A stretch of 6,774 nucleotides of DNA from CAIMDX01 sp041652155 (GCA_041652155.1 JBAZHV010000028.1:1-6774); one strand, 5' to 3'. Shown: positions 1-5,835, counted from the stretch's first letter. The notes: generated from the sequence alone by a model not told the origin. Made by a program: numbers and translations.

Positions 1-31
1 AAATCTGGCATTCGAGAAAAAGAAGATTTCG

Positions 32-72
32 CGCATCAAAAAACCTCTTTTATAAAGAGGTTTTTTGATGCG
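32..72. terminator. Bidirectional hairpin terminator
   Basis: A perfect 19-bp inverted repeat (32-50 with 54-72) has a 3-base loop. Its A-rich left arm and T-rich right arm give a U run in either direction. It lies just past the stop codon of the leftward thioredoxin-like gene, so it should end that transcript. It could equally end a rightward gene lying left of the window. Confidence 0.85.
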
Positions 73-85
73 GCATAGCTTTGTT

Positions 86-904
86 TTATTTCCCGCAAGC
101 GCTTGCCGGCTGGTTGTTGGTCACTTTGCAGAATAATTCCGTCAAAGCTTTGGTTTCTGCTTCTTCTCCGAGAGACTCTATCGTTCCTATGCGGTAGTAT
201 TTGCATCCGATGATGACCGTCGGTACGGTATTCTCGATATTGTATTTCAAAAAGACATCTTGGTCTTTATCGCTATTGATATTTTCGTGGAAACTGACAG
301 CGGATTGGAATTTTTTAACCACGGCATTGATGATCGGCTGTTCCCATTTGCAGTGGGGGCACGATTCCGAACCGAAGAAGTAAACTATCGGCTTGCCGTT
401 TTCCTGGCAGACTTGCATATCGGTCAGTTCTCTGAAACTGCCAACGGCATCCGTTTGAGCCATAGAATCAACTTCCGATTTGACTTCGGCAGGTTCCTCG
501 GGAGATTTGGTCAGATCGATCGGGTCCTGGGCGAATAGCAATTTGCCGTCGGACGTGACGTATGTGTCTATCTTCTGGCCTTGAACGTCAACAGTAAACT
601 TATAAAGGACGTTTTGAGTATTGCTTACTTGGCTCAAGGAAGCTTGGGTGGTCGTTGACTGGATAAGATATTTATTTATATAATCTACAGCTTTTTTAGC
701 CGAGGCTTGTCCGTTCAACAGGTTGGCGGCGGCGACAGGGCCTATGCCCACCTTCCATATGTACAGTCCCAGCGCGCCCAAAGAGGCGGCCAAGGCTACG
801 GTCAGAATGATCGAAGCTCCTTTCCATTTGCTGCCCTGCGCATCCTTTTTGATATTTGTTTCCGGAACGGGGGCGGCAGTTGTGTTTTCGTTTTTATTTT
901 CCAT
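86..904 (-). CDS. Membrane-anchored thioredoxin-fold protein with CPHC active site (DsbA-like thiol oxidoreductase)
   Basis: This 272-residue protein probably exchanges disulfides with extracytoplasmic substrates. Residues 1-27 are polar with several lysines and should be cytoplasmic. Residues about 29-51 form one hydrophobic segment, a signal anchor. Residues about 65-135 form a region that I do not recognise, and 136-160 is an acidic linker. The C-terminal domain has the redox motif C182-P-H-C185 after the strand KPIVYFFG, and V227-P228-T, which fits the cis-proline loop. CPHC and Val before cis-Pro are the E. coli DsbA signature. The 46-residue spacing from CxxC to cis-Pro is that of plain thioredoxin, without the DsbA helical insertion. 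Four further cysteines (166, 234, 259, 270) could form structural or relay disulfides. No VKOR or DsbB partner is visible. The start at 904 places a short basic tail before the membrane segment. It has no Shine-Dalgarno sequence, only A/T-rich leader. The fold is secure; oxidase versus reductase is inference. Confidence 0.88.
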   Translation of the reverse strand: MENKNENTTAAPVPETNIKKDAQGSKWKGASIILTVALAASLGALGLYIWKVGIGPVAAANLLNGQASAKKAVDYINKYLIQSTTTQASLSQVSNTQNVLYKFTVDVQGQKIDTYVTSDGKLLFAQDPIDLTKSPEEPAEVKSEVDSMAQTDAVGSFRELTDMQVCQENGKPIVYFFGSESCPHCKWEQPIINAVVKKFQSAVSFHENINSDKDQDVFLKYNIENTVPTVIIGCKYYRIGTIESLGEEAETKALTELFCKVTNNQPASACGK

Positions 905-933
905 ATTTTTAAAAGTTAACCATTTATTATGCG

Positions 934-964
934 ATTATATTAACATTTTAAAAGGCTAAGTCAA
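934..964 (-). promoter_or_regulatory. Probable promoter of the thioredoxin-like gene
   Basis: On the minus strand TTGACT (964-959) is followed after 19 bases by a perfect TATAAT (939-934). The predicted transcription start is near 927, giving a leader of about 23 nt before the ATG at 904. The 19-base spacer is longer than optimal, so this promoter may be weak or need help. Confidence 0.55.
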
Positions 965-1033
965 ATAATAAATAACGGTCCGATGGCCGATGGCGATCTG
1001 TTTCTTCTCGCAAAAAGAAGTTTTTATCCCAAA

Positions 1034-1063
1034 CCAAAAACCCCTTTATCGAGGGGTTTTTGG
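1034..1063 (-). terminator. Hairpin terminator of the acidic-protein gene
   Basis: A perfect 12-bp inverted repeat (1034-1045 with 1052-1063) has a 6-base loop, a GC-rich core and a T-rich right arm when read leftward. It begins 12 bases past the stop codon of the leftward acidic-protein gene. This supports that short, low-complexity frame being a real transcription unit. Confidence 0.8.
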
Positions 1064-1074
1064 CGAATGATCGT

Positions 1075-1320
1075 TTACCAGTCTTTATCTCCGTCGTCAT
1101 TATCCATTTCTTCCTCTTCTTCGGCTAATTTTTCCAGGCTTTCATCTTCCTCTAACCCGGTATCATCGTCGCTGTCGTCATCATCGTCGAGATCCAGGTC
1201 GTCGTAATTGTATTTTTCTTCTTCGTCATCATCGCTGGAAGTGACGTTTTCGTGATTGTTTTTCCAACCGCTGGTTTGGTTGATCAATTTTTCTTCAAAG
1301 GACAACATTATATTTTGCAT
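1075..1320 (-). CDS. Highly acidic small protein, function unknown
   Basis: This 81-residue protein belongs to no family I recognise. Residues 1-25 are ordinary (MLSFEEKLINQ, then SGWKNNHEN). Residues 29-80 are almost pure Asp/Glu blocks. In total it has 20 Asp and 15 Glu (43%) against 5 Lys and no Arg, a net charge of about -30. It has no signal peptide and no hydrophobic segment, so it should be cytosolic and largely disordered. Such tails occur in DNA mimics, chaperone-like proteins and the RNA polymerase delta subunit, but nothing specific links it to these. Being a real gene is supported by a near-consensus promoter 138 bases upstream and a terminator right after the stop, both in the right orientation. 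An in-frame ATG at residue 5 is an alternative start; neither start has a good Shine-Dalgarno sequence. Confidence 0.65.
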   Translation of the reverse strand: MQNIMLSFEEKLINQTSGWKNNHENVTSSDDDEEEKYNYDDLDLDDDDDSDDDTGLEEDESLEKLAEEEEEMDNDDGDKDW

Positions 1321-1334
1321 TTAAATTCTTTTCT

Positions 1335-1437
1335 GGGGTTCCTTTTGGAACCTCAAGTCTTTTTATTGTTCCCTGGGCGGGAATCGACCTTTTTATTAGG
1401 GCCCATTATGATTGATTAGCGGGCCGAAAACTAATAA
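1335..1437 (-). promoter_or_regulatory. Structured 5' leader of the acidic-protein mRNA
   Basis: The leftward transcript from the promoter at 1458-1485 would carry about 130 nt before the ATG at 1320. Three hairpins can form. The first has a 7-bp outer stem (1431-1437 with 1393-1399) and a 5-bp GGCCC/GGGCC inner stem (1421-1425 with 1400-1404) separated by a 5-base bulge. The second pairs 1379-1383 with 1369-1373. The third pairs 1347-1354 with 1335-1342 (one G-T pair) around an AAAA loop and ends 14 bases before the start codon. A translational or attenuation control element is possible. It matches no riboswitch I know. Confidence 0.4.
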
Positions 1438-1457
1438 GCAAATTTGAACTAGCTCCC

Positions 1458-1485
1458 ATTATAATTGGCTAAAAGACATTGTCAA
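1458..1485 (-). promoter_or_regulatory. Near-consensus sigma70 promoter, leftward
   Basis: On the minus strand TTGACA (1485-1480) and TATAAT (1463-1458) are separated by 16 bases. Both hexamers are perfect, making this the best promoter in the window. Transcription would start near 1451 and run into the acidic-protein gene, implying strong constitutive expression unless the leader or a repressor limits it. Confidence 0.8.
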
Positions 1486-1589
1486 GCTGTGGATTTCCCT
1501 GCGTTGTTTTGAAGCGTAGTTTATTATAGAATTAATTTCAATAACCAGAGAGCATAAGCGATAATTACTAAAATTTTTGATAACTTTTT

Positions 1590-1898
1590 ATGTATATTTC
1601 CTTATTAATAGCCGGTTTTGGGGGAGGGGCCGTAAGGGGCCTGATCGGTTTTATGAAGCATCAATATTCTTACAAAAATACAGGCTTTAACCTGCCTTAT
1701 TTTTTTGCGATGGCGTTTTTGTCCGGTATAGTCGGGGTTTTGGTGGCAGCCGCGGTGAACAATGCCGGTTTTTCGATAGGAGACATAATATATGTCTCGC
1801 CCGGGCTGGCTTTTATCATCGGCTACGCCGGCGGAGATTTTTTGGAAGGACTTTACAAGGTGATCGTCAGCAACACTTCTCTGAAAGGGAAACAATGA
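1590..1898 (+). CDS. Small membrane protein with three hydrophobic segments, function unknown
   Basis: This 102-residue protein is likely integral to the cytoplasmic membrane. Hydrophobic segments lie at about residues 2-21, 36-57 and 67-84. A basic loop (MKHQYSYKN, 22-30) sits between the first two, and a short polar tail ends SLKGKQ. Glycine-rich patches (GFGGGAVRGLIG near the N-terminus and GYAGGDFLEGL near the C-terminus) resemble small holin-like or DUF-type membrane proteins, but I cannot assign a family. The opposite-strand frame over the same bases encodes a basic, non-hydrophobic protein and is less plausible. The ATG at 1590 is preceded by A/T-rich sequence without a Shine-Dalgarno motif. 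No strong promoter is seen; TATTAT at 1522-1527 is a weak candidate -10. It is followed by a terminator at 1994-2022 and appears to be transcribed alone. Confidence 0.75.
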   Translation: MYISLLIAGFGGGAVRGLIGFMKHQYSYKNTGFNLPYFFAMAFLSGIVGVLVAAAVNNAGFSIGDIIYVSPGLAFIIGYAGGDFLEGLYKVIVSNTSLKGKQ

Positions 1899-1993
1899 TT
1901 TTATTTTTTGCAAGAAAGATTATTTCGGAATGATTCCCGCGAGAATATCGATAGCAAAAAAGATCAGAGTATTTTCTCAAAATATATTACGGC

Positions 1994-2022
1994 AAAAACC
2001 TCTTTTAATAAAGAGGTTTTTT
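1994..2022 (+). terminator. Hairpin terminator after the small membrane protein gene
   Basis: A 12-bp perfect inverted repeat (1994-2005 with 2010-2021) has a TAAT loop and ends in a T run. The stem core is the same AACCTCTTT/AAAGAGGTT as in the terminator at 32-72. It lies about 95 bases past the stop of the gene at 1590-1898 and separates it from the division operon. Confidence 0.8.
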
Positions 2023-2088
2023 ATATGAGAATGCTTTCCCGGCCAGTTGATCGCGGAGATTGCTGCACCTAAAACAAGGCGCTCGATC

Positions 2089-2110
2089 AGAGCCTTTTTG
2101 GCTCTTTTTT
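2089..2110 (+). terminator. Second rightward terminator-like hairpin upstream of mraZ
   Basis: AGAGCC (2089-2094) pairs with GGCTCT (2100-2105) around a TTTTT loop and is followed by a T run to 2110. It lies before the mraZ promoter, so it probably backs up the terminator at 1994-2022. An alternative pairing of GAGC (2090-2093) with GCTC (2081-2084) would disrupt it. That could be an attenuator arrangement, but nothing else supports this. Confidence 0.5.
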
Positions 2111-2197
2111 GCCGTTCGTACACTATTTTTACTTGGTTTTGTGGATTGCCAGTGGAAAAAGCCCTGTTTTTAAGCCCTTTTGAGTGTTTTTAGGTGT

Positions 2198-2226
2198 TTG
2201 ACAGGGTGTCTTGAGTGGGGTAAATT
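2198..2226 (+). promoter_or_regulatory. Promoter of the mraZ-rsmH-ftsL-ftsI operon
   Basis: A perfect TTGACA (2198-2203) is followed after 17 bases by TAAATT (2221-2226, four of six consensus bases). Transcription would start near 2233, about 90 bases before the mraZ ATG. GTGG elements lie in the spacer (2215) and just downstream (2246, 2256, 2278), where a bound MraZ could block initiation. Confidence 0.6.
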
Positions 2227-2244
2227 ATATGTGTAGTAGAAAAC

Positions 2245-2285
2245 TGTGGATAAAAGTGGGGATAACTAAGGCATTTTGTGGATAA
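2245..2285 (+). promoter_or_regulatory. Probable MraZ operator, containing two exact DnaA-box sequences
   Basis: GTGG cores start at 2246, 2256 and 2278, with spacings of 10 and 22 bases, so all lie on roughly one face of the helix between the promoter and mraZ. E. coli MraZ is known to bind TGGG-type direct repeats with a 10-base period in its own promoter, so autoregulation is likely. The elements at 2245-2253 and 2277-2285 are TGTGGATAA, the exact complement of the consensus DnaA box TTATCCACA. The middle one (TGGGGATAA, 2257-2265) differs at one base. DnaA binding is therefore an alternative or additional reading. Confidence 0.6.
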
Positions 2286-2321
2286 CTCACCCCTAAAAGA
2301 ACGTAACCACAAGAGAAAACA

Positions 2322-2753
2322 ATGTTCATCGGCGAATATTCCTATACCATCGACGCGAAAAAGAGATTGACCCTTCCCCCTAAATTCAGGAAGATTTTAG
2401 GCGAGAAAGCCATTATCACCAGAGGGTTGGACAATTGTTTATTCCTATATACGCAGAAAGATTGGGAAGAGCTGGCCGAGAAATTGAGCAAATTGCCTTT
2501 GACCCAGGCCGACGCGAGAGGCTTTTCGAGGATTATGCTTGCCGGAGCCATGGACGTAGATATAGATTCGCTGGGCAGAGTATTGGTCCCCGATTATTTG
2601 AAAGATTATGCCAAGCTTGGCAAAAAGGTGGTGATAGTCGGCTTATACAACCGCGTTGAGATATGGGATGAAGAAAAGTGGGACGAATACACCCAAAAAA
2701 CCCAGAGCCAGGCAGGAGATATGGCCGAGAGATTAAAAGAATTAGGAATATAA
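2322..2753 (+). CDS. mraZ: MraZ, transcriptional regulator of the division and cell wall cluster
   Basis: This 143-residue protein has normal family length. MraZ forms a ring of swapped-hairpin AbrB-like domains and binds direct repeats upstream of its own gene, repressing the dcw operon in E. coli. Both family repeats are visible. The first is MFIGEYSYTID11AKKR15 followed by LTLPPKFR; the second is D82SLGR86 followed by VLVPDYL. These are the two DxxxR elements that form the DNA-binding surface. FLYTQKDWEEL and VEIWDEEKWDEY are the typical segments after each repeat. It is the first gene of the operon, 9 bases before rsmH. A weak AAGAGA (2311-2316) may serve as ribosome binding site. Repeated GTGG elements upstream fit autoregulation. 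Confidence 0.97.
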   Translation: MFIGEYSYTIDAKKRLTLPPKFRKILGEKAIITRGLDNCLFLYTQKDWEELAEKLSKLPLTQADARGFSRIMLAGAMDVDIDSLGRVLVPDYLKDYAKLGKKVVIVGLYNRVEIWDEEKWDEYTQKTQSQAGDMAERLKELGI

Positions 2754-2762
2754 ATTTAAAAA

Positions 2763-3641
2763 ATGCATATCTCGGTACTGGAAAAAGAAACATTGGAAAA
2801 ATTGAACCCGCAAGCGAATGAAAATTTCATTGATGCCACGATAGGGCATGCGGGCCACACTTTGAGGATATTGGAAAAGACCGGACCGAATGGAAAGGTG
2901 CTGGGGATAGACCAAACGCCGGAGCAAATAGAAACAGTCCAAGCCAGAACAGCCGATTTCAAAGAAAGAGTAATAACGGTTTGCGACAACTTTTCCAACT
3001 TAAAAAATATAGTCGAGCAGAAACAGTTCGGCCCGGTGAACGGAATAATTTTCGACCTTGGATTCTCGAGCTGGCACGTGGATGAAAGCGGCAAAGGGTT
3101 TACCTTTCAGAAAGACGAACCTTTGCTGATGAATTACGGACCGGACGGCCTGACAGCCGAAGAGATAGTGAACCAATGGACCGAGGAGGACCTGGAAATG
3201 ATATTCAACCAATACGGACAAGAAGGGTTCAGCAAAAAAATAGCCAAGCAGATCGTGGCCATGAGGCAAGCAAGATCCATCACCACCACATTCCAGCTGG
3301 TGGAAGCGATAAAAAAAGCGGTGCCCGGGAGATATCAGCATGGAAAGACCCATTTCGCGACAAGAGCATTCCAAGCGTTGAGAATAGCCGTCAATCAGGA
3401 ACTTGAAAATTTGAAAAAAGCATTGCCCCAAGCGGTGGATATCCTTGCCCCGGGCGGAAGATTGGCGGTCATATCTTTCCATTCGCTGGAAGACAGGATC
3501 GTCAAAGTATTTTTAAAAGAATCGTCGGATAAAAAAGTTTTAAAAATTTTAACAAAAAAGCCGATAGCGCCCGGTCCGTCCGAGATCGGGGCGAACCCAA
3601 GGGCAAGATCGGCGAAATTGAGAGCGGCGCAGAAAATTTGA
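2763..3641 (+). CDS. rsmH: RsmH (MraW), 16S rRNA (cytosine-1402 N4)-methyltransferase
   Basis: RsmH transfers a methyl group from S-adenosylmethionine to N4 of C1402 in the 16S rRNA decoding centre. The protein has 292 residues, slightly shorter than the usual 305-320, partly because it begins directly at HISVL. The SAM-binding loop is D24ATIGHAGHT33 and the second-strand acidic residue is D50 in LGID. F-D98-LGFSSWHVDE is the family's DLGVSS motif. Further signatures are H197FATRAFQALRIAVNQEL, then V236ISFHSLEDR245 and the basic tail NPRARSAKLRAAQ. Variants relative to common members are HAGHT for GGGHS and PLLMNY for PLDMRM. The main catalytic and binding elements are otherwise intact. AGGA at 2744-2747 is rather far from the start for a ribosome binding site, so translational coupling to mraZ is likely. 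The stop is TGA. Confidence 0.97.
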   Translation: MHISVLEKETLEKLNPQANENFIDATIGHAGHTLRILEKTGPNGKVLGIDQTPEQIETVQARTADFKERVITVCDNFSNLKNIVEQKQFGPVNGIIFDLGFSSWHVDESGKGFTFQKDEPLLMNYGPDGLTAEEIVNQWTEEDLEMIFNQYGQEGFSKKIAKQIVAMRQARSITTTFQLVEAIKKAVPGRYQHGKTHFATRAFQALRIAVNQELENLKKALPQAVDILAPGGRLAVISFHSLEDRIVKVFLKESSDKKVLKILTKKPIAPGPSEIGANPRARSAKLRAAQKI

Positions 3642-3659
3642 GTTTAAAACAACAAAAAA

Positions 3660-3962
3660 ATGGCAAGAAGAAAAAAGAATCAATTCAAAATTTTATTAAC
3701 TCTGTCATTCGCTGCTTTGGGAGCTTTGATGTTTTGCTATATCTTCCAAGTAAGCCAAATAGCGCAGGCGAGCTATGAGATCGGGGAGAGCCAGCGCAAA
3801 TTGGAAACCATAAAAAAAGACGTGGCGAGCCTGGAGTCCGCGCTCTTAAGGAACAATACATTGGGAAATTACGAGCAAAAGCTCAACGAATTAGGTTATC
3901 AAAAGATCGACAGAATTGATTATGTAGCGGTTTCCGGCGCTGTCGTCGCGCAGAGCCGCTAA
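3660..3962 (+). CDS. ftsL: FtsL-like divisome protein (FtsL/DivIC family)
   Basis: This 100-residue bitopic protein has the layout of FtsL: a short basic cytoplasmic tail (MARRKKNQFK), one membrane segment at about residues 9-31, then an extracytoplasmic coiled coil at about 32-70 (SQRKLETIKKDVASLESALL). FtsL forms a complex with FtsB/DivIC and FtsQ/DivIB and helps activate septal synthesis by FtsWI. The sequence is poorly conserved in this family, so the call rests mainly on size, topology and position between rsmH and ftsI, where ftsL normally lies. The gap to rsmH is 18 bases and to ftsI 38 bases. There is no Shine-Dalgarno motif; the ATG follows a run of A. A DivIC/FtsB-like role cannot be excluded. 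Confidence 0.8.
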   Translation: MARRKKNQFKILLTLSFAALGALMFCYIFQVSQIAQASYEIGESQRKLETIKKDVASLESALLRNNTLGNYEQKLNELGYQKIDRIDYVAVSGAVVAQSR

Positions 3963-4000
3963 CAATTCAATATAGCCGCCGCTTTTGCCTAAAGACAACT

Positions 4001-5758
4001 ATGTCATCTAAGAATTGGAGGGCAAATACAGTGTTTTTTTTAATAATTCTTTGCGGCGCCGGAATTATCTGGCGCCTGTTCTATTTGCAGGTTATCAAAG
4101 GCGAGGCTTACAAAACCCGGGCTCAGGACCAGCAAAGCACTTTATTGGAGATCAAACCTAAAAGGGGAGATATCTATTTTAAGCAAGAGGCCGGAAAAGA
4201 CGGGGAAAAAATAGTAGCCGCCACTACCAGCCAGGAGCCCTTTTTGCGCGTCTGTAATAAAGATATCGAAGACAATAAAAAAGCCAGCCAAGCTATCGCG
4301 CAAATAACGGGGCAGAAAGAAGACGAAATTTTGAAGATCATCGAAACGGGAAGCAGTTATTATAAGACCGTCAAGAGCAATTTGTCGAAAGACGAAGTGG
4401 ACAAGATCAAGGCTTTGGATATGTTCGGCGTCGAGGTGGCTTGGCAGGACAAAAGGATATATCCAAACGGCACTATCGCTTCTCAGATCATAGGCTTTTT
4501 AAATAGGGATGGAAAAGGCCAATACGGCGTAGAAGAATATTTTAATGATATCCTGGCCGGCGAGGGAAAAGTGGAAGAAGGCAAGATAACCCCTTGGGGT
4601 TTTCTATTTTCAGGAGCGAGCGAATCTCCGGACGAAGAAACATCTGTTTATTTGACGATCGATCCCAACATACAATTTCAGGCCGAAAAAATATTGCAGG
4701 CTGGTTTGGAAAAATACGGGTCCGAGTCCGGAGAGATACTGGTGGCCGAGCCGAGCACAGGCAATATCGTCGCCATGGCCCAATACCCGAATTTTGATTC
4801 CAACAAATTCAGCGAGTCTTCGATGGAAAATTTTTCCAACAAATGCACGCAGGTTGCTTTCGAGCCCGGTTCGATCTTCAAGCCCGTGACCATAGCCACC
4901 GGTTTGAACGAGGGAAAGATCTCTCCGGAAACCAAATTTAACGATGAAGGAGGGTACCGGTTGGTCAGCGGCTATAGAGTTTGGAATTATAACCATAAGA
5001 CTTGGGGGGAGAGGACTATGACAGAGAGTTTGCAATATTCCATTAACGTCGGAGTTATGGACGCGGAGAGCTTGATAGGGAACCAGCTTTTTTATAACTC
5101 TCTTAGGAAATTCGGTTTTATGGAGAAAACCGGCATTGAATTGGCCGGGGAGGTCACTTCGCAGAATAATCAGTTAAAAACATCATTGGAAAACAATATC
5201 CAGGTCAATTTTGCCAACGCTTCTTTCGGGCAGGGGGTGGAAATGACCCCGTTGCAAATAGTCCGCGCTTTTTGCGGACTGGCGAACAAAGGCCAGATGC
5301 CGGAGCGCATGAGCATAGTCGAAAAAGAGATCGTGAAGGGCAAAGAAAAAGCTCTCTCGAAGCAAACTTACAGGACCGTTATCAGCCAAGAAGCCGCCTC
5401 TAAGCTGGTTCCGATGCTCGTCAACGTCGTAGAGAACGGCTACGGCCATCTGGCCAAGATCCCCGGCTATTATATCGCCGGCAAGACCGGTACCGCCCAG
5501 GTTCCTTATTCCGTTTTGGGAGAGAACAGAAGCGGCTATTCCGATCACACTTGGCAGACATTTATGGGTTTTGCCCCCGCTTACAACCCTCGTTTTGTTA
5601 TCTTGGTGAAGTTGGATAATCCTACGAAAGCCAAAACGTCTGAATACTCTTCGGCTCCGATGTTCCATGACCTGGCGGAATACATCTTGCGCCATTGGCA
5701 GATAGCGCCCGACTACGATCCGGACCTGAATCCGGCCACATCAACGGTCAAAAAATAA
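4001..5758 (+). CDS. ftsI: FtsI/PBP3-type class B penicillin-binding protein, septal peptidoglycan transpeptidase
   Basis: This 585-residue protein cross-links peptide stems of septal peptidoglycan, working with the glycosyltransferase FtsW. Residues 1-8 are cytoplasmic and about 9-31 form the membrane anchor. The non-penicillin-binding (dimerisation) domain spans about 40-200 and includes the R55GD motif and RIYPNGTIASQIIGFLNRDGKGQYGVE. The transpeptidase domain spans about 225-565. All three catalytic motifs are intact: S291-I-F-K294 with the acylated serine in EPGSIFK, S347-I-N349, and K495-T-G-T498. There are no PASTA repeats; the tail is short and Pro/Asp-rich. The position after ftsL supports FtsI rather than an elongation PBP2 or a sporulation homologue. 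It is the last gene of the operon and is followed by hairpins at 5793-5820 and 5836-5869. No clear Shine-Dalgarno sequence precedes the ATG. Confidence 0.96.
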   Translation: MSSKNWRANTVFFLIILCGAGIIWRLFYLQVIKGEAYKTRAQDQQSTLLEIKPKRGDIYFKQEAGKDGEKIVAATTSQEPFLRVCNKDIEDNKKASQAIAQITGQKEDEILKIIETGSSYYKTVKSNLSKDEVDKIKALDMFGVEVAWQDKRIYPNGTIASQIIGFLNRDGKGQYGVEEYFNDILAGEGKVEEGKITPWGFLFSGASESPDEETSVYLTIDPNIQFQAEKILQAGLEKYGSESGEILVAEPSTGNIVAMAQYPNFDSNKFSESSMENFSNKCTQVAFEPGSIFKPVTIATGLNEGKISPETKFNDEGGYRLVSGYRVWNYNHKTWGERTMTESLQYSINVGVMDAESLIGNQLFYNSLRKFGFMEKTGIELAGEVTSQNNQLKTSLENNIQVNFANASFGQGVEMTPLQIVRAFCGLANKGQMPERMSIVEKEIVKGKEKALSKQTYRTVISQEAASKLVPMLVNVVENGYGHLAKIPGYYIAGKTGTAQVPYSVLGENRSGYSDHTWQTFMGFAPAYNPRFVILVKLDNPTKAKTSEYSSAPMFHDLAEYILRHWQIAPDYDPDLNPATSTVKK

Positions 5759-5792
5759 TAGATGGATGGGACAATATTAAGAAGCCCATAAA

Positions 5793-5820
5793 AAATACCC
5801 GGTGGTGATTTCGGGTATTT
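5793..5820 (-). terminator. Hairpin terminator, best read leftward
   Basis: A 9-bp stem (5793-5801 with 5812-5820) has a 10-base loop. Leftward it is followed by six T (5795-5790); rightward the tail is only TTTG. It is thus the likely 3' end of the leftward structured RNA and may also assist termination after ftsI. Confidence 0.65.
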
Positions 5821-5835
5821 GTTCCATATAACAGT

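Noticed and set aside
1..52. Possible 3' end of a rightward gene at the left edge
   Set aside because: All three rightward frames are open to or into the terminator hairpin, so none can be preferred from 50 bases.
1149..1235. Tandem repeat of GTC/ATC triplets (plus strand)
   Set aside because: This is simply the coding sequence for Asp blocks of the leftward acidic protein, with mixed GAT and GAC codons and no strict repeat unit.
1605..1913. Leftward 102-residue frame opposite the small membrane protein
   Set aside because: The rightward frame gives clean hydrophobic segments with Gly/Ala-rich helices; the leftward one is basic and featureless.
2137..2290. Chromosomal replication origin
   Set aside because: Two exact DnaA boxes lie here, but there is no dnaA, dnaN or rpmH nearby and no large box cluster beside a clear unwinding element. 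MraZ operators explain the repeats better.
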